NCBI GenBank assembly: GCA_903940375.1 | Contig: CAJAKT010000583.1 | Span: forward strand, 1 to 12,427 | Reading direction: 5' to 3' | DNA from: an uncultured bacterium | GTDB lineage: Bacteria > Actinomycetota > Actinomycetes > S36-B12 | Length of the DNA stretch: 12,427 nucleotides | In this document: positions 7,566-12,427 of the stretch, piece after piece | How the letters are laid out: each line of letters begins with the position of its first letter | Position numbering within the stretch: the stretch's first letter is position 1 | Made by a program: the position numbers and the translations under genes | The notes under the pieces: generated by a model | The model's database searches: none | Seen by the model: only the letters and a program-made list of their open reading frames with translations | What the model was told of the DNA's origin: nothing

Positions 7566-7584
7566 CGCCGTCCTGCTGCCGGCG
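7566..7584 (-). other. Small hairpin between the acyl-CoA dehydrogenase gene and icmF
   Basis: CGCCG (7566-7570) and CGGCG (7580-7584) pair around a 9-nt loop in the 77-bp gap. On the minus strand only a short ACTTT follows, so it is at best a weak attenuator and may be chance in high-G+C DNA. Confidence 0.25.
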
Positions 7585-7596
7585 TCCGCGGCTGGA

Positions 7597-8814
7597 TCAG
7601 GAGGGGAGGGTCACGGCCCGAGGCCGTTTGAGCTCCCAGCGCGCGATCGAGCGCAGGTGGACCTGGTCCGGCCCGTCGAAGATCTTGAGTGCGCGCTGCC
7701 AGCCGTACATCTTGGTCAGCGGAATGTCGTCGCAGACCCCGAGGCCGCCGTGGACCTGGATGGCCCGGTCGATGACATTGCAGGCGACGCGCGGTGCGAT
7801 GACCTTGATGGCGGCGATCTCGGTCCTGGCCGATTTCGCACCACCCTTGTCGATCATCGCTGCGGCCTTCAACGTCAGCAGTCTGGCCTGCTCGATCTCG
7901 ATGCGTGACTCGGCGATCCACTCCTGGATCGAGCCCTGGTCGGCCAACAGACCGCCGAAGGCGACGCGGCTGTTGGCACGTTCGACCATCATCTGCAGGG
8001 CTCGCTCGGCCTGGCCGATGGAGCGCATGCAGTGGTGGATGCGACCCGGGCCCAGGCGCGCCTGGGCGATCATGAATCCGTCGCCCTCCGTCGCCAGGAT
8101 GTTCTCGACGGGCACCCGTACGTCCTCGAACTCGATCCAGGCGTGGCCGTGCTGATCCTGGCGGCCGAACACGGTCAGGGACCGGGTGATCCGGACTCCG
8201 GGGGTGTCGATGGGGACGAGCACCATCGACTGCTGGCGATGCGCTGGGCCGGTGGGGTCGGTCTTGCCCATCACGATGAGGATCTTGCAGCGTGGGTCGT
8301 TGGCACCGGTTGTCCACCACTTGGTGCCGTTGATGACGTACTCGTCGCCGTCACGATCGATCGCGCACTCGATGTTCGTGGCATCGCTGCTCGCGACATG
8401 GGGCTCTGTCATTGCGAAGCCGGAGCGGATCGTGCCGTCGAGCAGGGGCTCGAGCCACTGCTCCTGCTGCTCCGCAGTCCCGAAGAGGTGCAGTGTCTCC
8501 ATGTTGCCGGTGTCCGGAGCCTGGCAGTTGATCGCGTCGGGCAGCAGGTCGACGCTCCATCCGGAGATCTCGGCCAGTTGCGCGTACTCGACGTTCGTCA
8601 GCCCGCTCACGTCCGGCAGGAAGAGGTTCCACAGGCCCAGGGCGCGCGCTTCGGTCTTGAGGCGCTCGACGACGGGGGGCAGCGTGTGGTCATCTGGGCC
8701 GACCGATGCACGGTAGGCGTCGTACTCCGCCTCCGCAGGCAGCACCCGGTTGTTCAGGAAGTCCCACATAACGGCCGAGAGCTCCTCGACCTTCGCGCTG
8801 GGCTCGAAGTCCAT
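7597..8814 (-). CDS. Acyl-CoA dehydrogenase, ACAD10/ACAD11-like
   Basis: A 405-residue FAD enzyme of the acyl-CoA dehydrogenase fold. The flavin/substrate loop MTEPHVASSDATNIEC (from residue 135) is the signature of the ACAD10/11 branch, where ordinary members have a TEPxxGSD pattern. WWTTGA, EFEDVRVP and the C-terminal HGGLG also fit. At the position where many members carry the catalytic Glu (YEGT) this protein has FDGPDQVH (Asp at about 380), as usual for this branch. ATG 8814 is preceded by GGAG five bases upstream and begins MDFEPS, the expected N-terminus; the frame extends to 8880 without family-like sequence. Family members act on phosphorylated 4-hydroxyacyl-CoAs together with an APH-type kinase, which this locus encodes at 1736-2817. 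It is the first gene of the leftward block, next to the divergent intergenic region. Conventional acyl-CoA oxidation cannot be excluded. Confidence 0.93.
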   Translation of the reverse strand: MDFEPSAKVEELSAVMWDFLNNRVLPAEAEYDAYRASVGPDDHTLPPVVERLKTEARALGLWNLFLPDVSGLTNVEYAQLAEISGWSVDLLPDAINCQAPDTGNMETLHLFGTAEQQEQWLEPLLDGTIRSGFAMTEPHVASSDATNIECAIDRDGDEYVINGTKWWTTGANDPRCKILIVMGKTDPTGPAHRQQSMVLVPIDTPGVRITRSLTVFGRQDQHGHAWIEFEDVRVPVENILATEGDGFMIAQARLGPGRIHHCMRSIGQAERALQMMVERANSRVAFGGLLADQGSIQEWIAESRIEIEQARLLTLKAAAMIDKGGAKSARTEIAAIKVIAPRVACNVIDRAIQVHGGLGVCDDIPLTKMYGWQRALKIFDGPDQVHLRSIARWELKRPRAVTLPS

Positions 8815-8883
8815 GCTCGCTCCACTGCTACGTGACACCGGTTGGGGCTTTCCTGACTCTCGCCTGCCTGACGGCCTCATCCT

Positions 8884-8901
8884 CCCGCGTGTGCTCGCGG
8901 G
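8884..8901. repeat. Inverted repeat, candidate operator
   Basis: CCCGCG and CGCGGG are perfect 6-bp arms around TGTGCT, giving an 18-bp dyad centred about 78 bp from the acyl-CoA dehydrogenase start and about 111 bp from the ecm start. Position and symmetry suit a dimeric regulator, but high G+C makes chance dyads more likely. Confidence 0.4.
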
Positions 8902-8908
8902 GATGCAA

Positions 8909-8930
8909 GCAGCCGCTGTTCGCTGGCTGC
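8909..8930. repeat. Second inverted repeat, candidate operator or hairpin
   Basis: GCAGCC (8909-8914) and GGCTGC (8925-8930) are perfect arms with a 10-nt spacer. The dyad begins 8 bp after the first repeat ends, so the two could be a paired binding site. Confidence 0.35.
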
Positions 8931-9003
8931 GCCGTGGTGCCCCGACTCACCAACGAGACCGCGAAACCGGCAGACTGATCCCGGACACGAGGGAGCAGGG
9001 GAC

Positions 9004-10983
9004 ATGACGCGCAGCAAGCCGTGGGTGATGCGGACGTACGCCGGTCACTCGTCTGCGCGCGAGTCCAATGAGCTCTACCGGCTGAACCTCGCAAAGGGGC
9101 AGACCGGTCTCTCGATCGCCTTTGATCTGCCGACGCAGACGGGCTACGACCCGGACTCCCCGCTTGCGCGCGGTGAGGTCGGCAAGGTGGGCGTCCCGGT
9201 CGTCGACCTGGGTGACATGCGGGCACTGCTGGAGGGCATCCCGCTCGACCGGATGAACACGTCGATGACGATCAACGCCACGGCGATGTGGCTGCTTGCC
9301 CTCTATGTGACCGTGGCCGACGAGCAGGGCGCGCCGCGTCACGAGCTCTCGGGCACCACCCAGAACGACATCATCAAGGAGTACCTCTCCCGCGGTACGT
9401 ATGTCTTCCCACCGGCACCGTCCATGCGGCTGATCACCGACATGATCGCCTGGAGTGTCACCAACACGCCGAAGTGGAATCCGACGAACATCTGCTCGTA
9501 CCACCTCCAGGAGGCTGGGGCCACGCCCGTTCAGGAGGTCGCGTTCGCGCTCTCGACGGCGGTTGCCGTGCTCGACGCCGTTCGCGACTCTGGGCAGGTG
9601 CCGGCCGACGGCCTGACGGAGGTGGTCGCGCGGATCTCGTTCTTCGTCAATGCGGGGGTGCGTTTCGTCGAGGAGATGTGCAAGATGCGGGCCTTCGTCC
9701 AGTTGTGGGACGAGATCACCCGTGATCGGTACGGCGTCACCGACGAGAAGGCGCGGCGTTTCCGCTACGGGGTGCAGGTCAACTCGCTTGGGCTGACGGA
9801 GGCTCAGCCGGAGAACAACATCCAGCGCATCGTCCTGGAGATGCTGGGCGTCACGCTGTCGAAGAATGCGCGTGCGCGCGCTGTCCAATTGCCGGCGTGG
9901 AACGAGGCCCTCGGCCTGCCGCGCCCATGGGATCAGCAGTGGAGTCTGCGCATGCAGCAGGTCCTGGCACTGGAGACCGACCTGCTGGAGTACGAGGACA
10001 TCTTCGACGGATCCCACGTGGTCGAGGCCAAGGTCGCCGAGCTTGTCGCGGCTGCTCGCGAGGAGATGGCTCGGATCGAGGACATGGGCGGCGCCGTTGT
10101 CGCTGTCGAAAGCGGCTACCTCAAGAGCGCCCTCGTGTCCTCGCATGCGGACCGCCGTCGCCGCGTGGAGTCAGGTGACGAGGTCATCGTCGGCGTGAAC
10201 GAGTACACGACCACGGAGCCGAGTCCACTGACGGAGAATCTCGCCGGAGCGATCCTGCGCGTTGATCCTGCGGTGGAGGAGCGGGCGATCCTGGCCCTCG
10301 ACGAGTGGCGTGCTGAGCGCGACCCGCTCGCGGTCGATGCGGCACTCACGCGCCTGGTGGCCGATGCCGAGTCGGACGTGAACCTGATGGAGGCCTCCCT
10401 TGAGTGCGCCCGCGCAGGTGTGACGACCGGTGAATGGGCCGGCGCCCTGCGAGGTGTCTTCGGCGAGTTCCGCGCGCCGACCGGTGTCTCCGGCTCGGTC
10501 GGCACGGGTGCTCGGACAGGCTTCGCCGAACTGCGCACGGCCGTTGCCGCGACGGGCGACGAGCTGGGTCATCGACTCCGCATCCTGGTCGCGAAGCCGG
10601 GTCTCGATGGTCACTCGAATGGGGCCGAGCAGGTTTCCGTCGCCGCTCGCGATGCCGGATTCGAGGTGGTCTACCAGGGAATCAGGCTCACACCGGAGGA
10701 GATCGTCGCGGCGGCCGTCCAGGAGGACGTCGACTGCATCGGACTCTCGATCCTCTCCGGGTCGCACCTGCAGGTCGTGCCGCAGGTGCTCGATGGCCTG
10801 CGGGCCGCTGGACTCGATGACATCCCCGTCATCCTCGGTGGGATCATTCCCGAGCAGGATGCGCGGTCGCTGACGGAAGCCGGTATCGCCGCGGTCTTCA
10901 CCCCGAAGGACTACGACCTCGCGACTGTCATGGCCCGTGTGCTCGATGTCATCAGGGAGAGCAAGGATCTTCAGCCCGTCTGA
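9004..10983 (+). CDS. ecm: (2R)-ethylmalonyl-CoA mutase (MeaA/Ecm type)
   Basis: A 659-residue coenzyme-B12 mutase that converts ethylmalonyl-CoA to methylsuccinyl-CoA in the ethylmalonyl-CoA pathway. The catalytic barrel comes first: RTYAGHSSARESN at residue 10, GLSIAFDLPTQTGYD, GTTQNDIIKEYLSRGTYVFPPAP and SYHLQEAGA (His167). The C-terminal B12 domain has DGHSNG (535-540, axial His537), then GLSILSGSHL and GGIIP. Tyr12 and Arg130 align with Tyr89 and Arg207 of methylmalonyl-CoA mutase, with the same 118-residue spacing, as expected for a substrate with a free carboxylate. The start MTRSKPWVMRTYAGHS and RYGVQVNSLGLTEAQPENN match the MeaA/Ecm branch rather than the longer methylmalonyl-CoA mutases. 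ATG 9004 follows a purine-rich GGGAGCAGGGG. It heads a plus-strand operon with the lyase 30 bp downstream. No separate MeaB chaperone gene is present here. Confidence 0.93.
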   Translation: MTRSKPWVMRTYAGHSSARESNELYRLNLAKGQTGLSIAFDLPTQTGYDPDSPLARGEVGKVGVPVVDLGDMRALLEGIPLDRMNTSMTINATAMWLLALYVTVADEQGAPRHELSGTTQNDIIKEYLSRGTYVFPPAPSMRLITDMIAWSVTNTPKWNPTNICSYHLQEAGATPVQEVAFALSTAVAVLDAVRDSGQVPADGLTEVVARISFFVNAGVRFVEEMCKMRAFVQLWDEITRDRYGVTDEKARRFRYGVQVNSLGLTEAQPENNIQRIVLEMLGVTLSKNARARAVQLPAWNEALGLPRPWDQQWSLRMQQVLALETDLLEYEDIFDGSHVVEAKVAELVAAAREEMARIEDMGGAVVAVESGYLKSALVSSHADRRRRVESGDEVIVGVNEYTTTEPSPLTENLAGAILRVDPAVEERAILALDEWRAERDPLAVDAALTRLVADAESDVNLMEASLECARAGVTTGEWAGALRGVFGEFRAPTGVSGSVGTGARTGFAELRTAVAATGDELGHRLRILVAKPGLDGHSNGAEQVSVAARDAGFEVVYQGIRLTPEEIVAAAVQEDVDCIGLSILSGSHLQVVPQVLDGLRAAGLDDIPVILGGIIPEQDARSLTEAGIAAVFTPKDYDLATVMARVLDVIRESKDLQPV

Positions 10984-11002
10984 CCCACGCCCGTCCACGA
11001 AC

Positions 11003-11007
11003 AGGAG
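11003..11007 (+). promoter_or_regulatory. Ribosome-binding site of the lyase gene
   Basis: AGGAG six bases before ATG 11014. It decides between that ATG and an out-of-frame ATG at 11010. Confidence 0.7.
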
Positions 11008-11013
11008 TCATGC

Positions 11014-11973
11014 ATGTCACAGCAGTTGCGCGCACGCCGGTCCAACCTGGCGGTGCCGGGATCCAGTCCGAAGATGCTGGAGAAGGCCAAGGGCCTTCCT
11101 GCCGACCAGGTGTTCATGGACATCGAGGATGCCGTTGCGCCCCTGGCGAAGCCTGACGCGCGCAAGAACATCGTCGCGGCGCTGAACGAGGGCGGCTACG
11201 AGGGCAAGACCCGCGTCGTTCGCGTGAATGACTGGACCACGCAGTGGACGTATGCGGATGTCATCGAGGTTGTCGAGGGTGCGGGTGCGAACCTCGACTG
11301 CATCATGCTGCCGAAGGTGCAGACCGCCGACCAGATCGTCGCCCTCGACCTCCTGCTCACGCAGCTGGAGAAGTCGAACGGGCTTGAGGTCGGACGGATC
11401 GGCATCGAGGCGCAGATCGAGAACGCCAAGGGCCTGATCAATATCGATGCGATCGCGCAGGCATCCCCGCGGGTGGAGACGCTGATCTTCGGGCCCGCCG
11501 ACTTCATGGCGAGCATCAACATGAAGTCCCTCGTCGTGGGTGAGCAGCCGCCGGGTTACGACGTCGGCGATGCGTACCACTACATCCTGATGCGGATCCT
11601 GATGGCGGCCCGTGCGTACGACAAGCAGGCCATCGACGGCCCGTACCTCGCGATCAAGGACCTCGACGGCTACCGCCGCGTGGCCGGCCGCAGTGCGGCA
11701 CTGGGCTTCGACGGCAAGTGGGTCCTGCATCCTGATCAGGTCGCTGCCGCCAACGAGGTGTTCTCGCCCCGTCAGGACGACTACGACCACTCCGAGATGA
11801 TCCTCGACGCCTACGACTACTTCACATCGGCAGCGGGCGGCGCCAAGGGCGCCGTCATGCTGGGCGACGAGATGATCGACGAGGCCTCCCGCAAGATGGC
11901 CCTCGTCGTGTCCGCCAAGGGCCGCGCGGCGGGCATGAAGCGCACGACGACCTTCACCGCACCGGAGGCATGA
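11014..11973 (+). CDS. mcl: L-malyl-CoA/beta-methylmalyl-CoA lyase (CitE-like superfamily)
   Basis: A 319-residue CoA-ester lyase, about the length of Rhodobacter Mcl1 (roughly 318). It cleaves (2R,3S)-beta-methylmalyl-CoA to propionyl-CoA and glyoxylate, and/or malyl-CoA to acetyl-CoA and glyoxylate. SNLAVPGSSPKML at residue 10 is the CoA-binding start. FMDIEDAV (34-41), IEAQIENAKGL (Glu132/Glu136 region) and GPADFMA (160-166, Asp163) supply the acidic Mg2+ site. HPDQV near residue 245 is also conserved. Its position 30 bp after ecm and one base before an acyl-CoA dehydrogenase gene supports an ethylmalonyl-CoA pathway role over a citrate lyase beta-chain role; citrate lyase partner genes are not in the window. 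Which thioester it prefers cannot be read from the sequence. Confidence 0.93.
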   Translation: MSQQLRARRSNLAVPGSSPKMLEKAKGLPADQVFMDIEDAVAPLAKPDARKNIVAALNEGGYEGKTRVVRVNDWTTQWTYADVIEVVEGAGANLDCIMLPKVQTADQIVALDLLLTQLEKSNGLEVGRIGIEAQIENAKGLINIDAIAQASPRVETLIFGPADFMASINMKSLVVGEQPPGYDVGDAYHYILMRILMAARAYDKQAIDGPYLAIKDLDGYRRVAGRSAALGFDGKWVLHPDQVAAANEVFSPRQDDYDHSEMILDAYDYFTSAAGGAKGAVMLGDEMIDEASRKMALVVSAKGRAAGMKRTTTFTAPEA

Positions 11974-11974
11974 G

Positions 11975-12427
11975 ATGGCACGTCTCGCCCAGACTGAGGG
12001 TCTGACCGACGACCAGCGCGACATCCTCGCGGCCGTGCATGACTTCGTCGACAACGAGATCATCCCCGTGGCGAATGAACTCGAGCATGCCGACGAGTAC
12101 CCGCAGGCGATTGTCGACCAGCTGAAGGAGATGGGTGTCTTCGGGCTGATGATCCCGGAGGAGTACGGCGGCCTCGGTGAGTCACTGCTGACGTACGCCC
12201 TCGTCGTCGAGGAGATCGCTCGTGGCTGGATGCCGGTCAGCGGCGTCATCAACACCCACTTCATCGTCGCGTACATGCTGATGCAGCACGGCACCCAGGC
12301 GCAGAAGGACTACTACCTGCCGCGTATGGCGACGGGCGAGGTCCGCGGCGCATTCTCGATGAGCGAGCCGGGCTGTGGATCGGATGTCTCGGCGATCACG
12401 AGCAAGGCCGTGCGCGATGGCGATGGC
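11975..12427 (+). CDS. Acyl-CoA dehydrogenase, probably methylsuccinyl-CoA dehydrogenase (N-terminal part)
   Basis: An open frame of 151 codons that runs off the right edge. The N-terminal helical domain contains LMIPEEYGGLGE, typical of acyl-CoA dehydrogenases, and the flavin loop FSMSEPGCGSDVSAI begins at residue 127 (MSEP from 129). ATG 11975 starts one base after the lyase stop, and its GGAGG (11964-11968) lies inside the end of the lyase gene, so translation is probably coupled. Following Ecm and Mcl, the natural role is oxidation of (2S)-methylsuccinyl-CoA to mesaconyl-CoA. That role is inferred from context: the fragment is an ordinary acyl-CoA dehydrogenase by sequence and lacks the C-terminal catalytic region here. 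It differs clearly from the ACAD11-type protein at 7597-8814, which has ASSDATN at this loop. Confidence 0.9.
   Translation, partial: MARLAQTEGLTDDQRDILAAVHDFVDNEIIPVANELEHADEYPQAIVDQLKEMGVFGLMIPEEYGGLGESLLTYALVVEEIARGWMPVSGVINTHFIVAYMLMQHGTQAQKDYYLPRMATGEVRGAFSMSEPGCGSDVSAITSKAVRDGDG

Larger units (their letters stand above)
8815..9003. promoter_or_regulatory. Divergent intergenic region between the two operons
   Basis: This 189-bp stretch separates two outward-facing transcription units and must hold promoters for both, unless ecm is expressed otherwise. I looked for -35/-10 pairs on both strands and found none I would defend, which is common in high-G+C actinobacteria. It contains two adjacent inverted repeats (8884-8901 and 8909-8930). 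No cobalamin-riboswitch core is recognisable. Confidence 0.6.

Noticed and set aside
7566..7584. Intrinsic terminator between the acyl-CoA dehydrogenase gene and icmF
   Set aside because: The stem is only 5 bp and no real T-tract follows, so read-through into icmF is the simpler reading.
7520..8320. Upstream extension of the icmF frame giving a 1341-residue protein
   Set aside because: The extra 267 codons lie inside the acyl-CoA dehydrogenase gene in another frame, are Arg/Pro-rich with no domain, and the family N-terminus plus RBS start at GTG 7519.
8815..8880. N-terminal extension of the ACAD11-like dehydrogenase to 8880
   Set aside because: The added residues (Arg/Ser/Gly-rich) are non-family, while ATG 8814 has a GGAG site at good spacing.
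8815..9003. Cobalamin riboswitch ahead of the B12 mutase genes
   Set aside because: Only a partial resemblance to a B12 box (TCCACTG at 8821) exists, without the other conserved elements and too far from ecm.
8947..10146. Long minus-strand open frame opposite ecm, and another at 11017-12294 opposite mcl
   Set aside because: Their composition mirrors the reverse frame of the real genes, and the sense genes match known families over full length.

Overview
The window is high-G+C, densely coded DNA with frequent GTG starts and purine-rich ribosome-binding sites, which fits an actinomycete (Actinomycetota). The gene families have familiar actinobacterial counterparts: MeaA/Ecm-type mutase, fused isobutyryl-CoA mutase and Mcl-type lyase. 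I cannot place it at genus level from the sequence alone.

Layout. At the left edge a 12-codon tail of an upstream gene overlaps (TGATG) a plus-strand FAD/NAD(P)-dependent oxidoreductase (40-1293). A very long imperfect inverted repeat (1294-1368) separates it from six convergent minus-strand genes. Read in their own direction, right to left, these are: an ACAD10/11-type acyl-CoA dehydrogenase (8814-7597), a fused coenzyme-B12 isobutyryl-CoA mutase icmF (7519-4295), a MarR regulator (4261-3755), a 3-hydroxybutyryl-CoA dehydrogenase (3708-2860), an APH-like phosphotransferase split by a one-base frameshift (2817-1736), and a small two-helix membrane protein (1642-1376). A 189-bp divergent intergenic region (8815-9003) with two inverted repeats separates this block from a plus-strand operon: ethylmalonyl-CoA mutase ecm/meaA (9004-10983), malyl/beta-methylmalyl-CoA lyase (11014-11973) and the first 151 codons of an acyl-CoA dehydrogenase (from 11975) that is probably methylsuccinyl-CoA dehydrogenase.

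How the genes fit together. The right-hand operon supplies three steps of the ethylmalonyl-CoA pathway: ethylmalonyl-CoA to methylsuccinyl-CoA (Ecm), to mesaconyl-CoA (the dehydrogenase), and cleavage of beta-methylmalyl-CoA to glyoxylate and propionyl-CoA (Mcl). The left-hand block handles C4 acyl-CoAs that can feed it: IcmF interconverts isobutyryl-CoA and n-butyryl-CoA, and the 3-hydroxybutyryl-CoA dehydrogenase links to acetoacetyl-CoA. Crotonyl-CoA carboxylase/reductase and mesaconyl-CoA hydratase are not in the window. The APH-like kinase and ACAD11-like dehydrogenase form the pair of activities known from 4-hydroxyacyl-CoA breakdown (human ACAD10/11, Pseudomonas LvaA/LvaC), but the kinase gene is broken as read. 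The two mutases differ at two active-site positions in the way expected for their substrates: Phe566/Gln723 in IcmF against Tyr12/Arg130 in Ecm.

No RNA genes, CRISPR array, insertion sequence or phage genes were seen.
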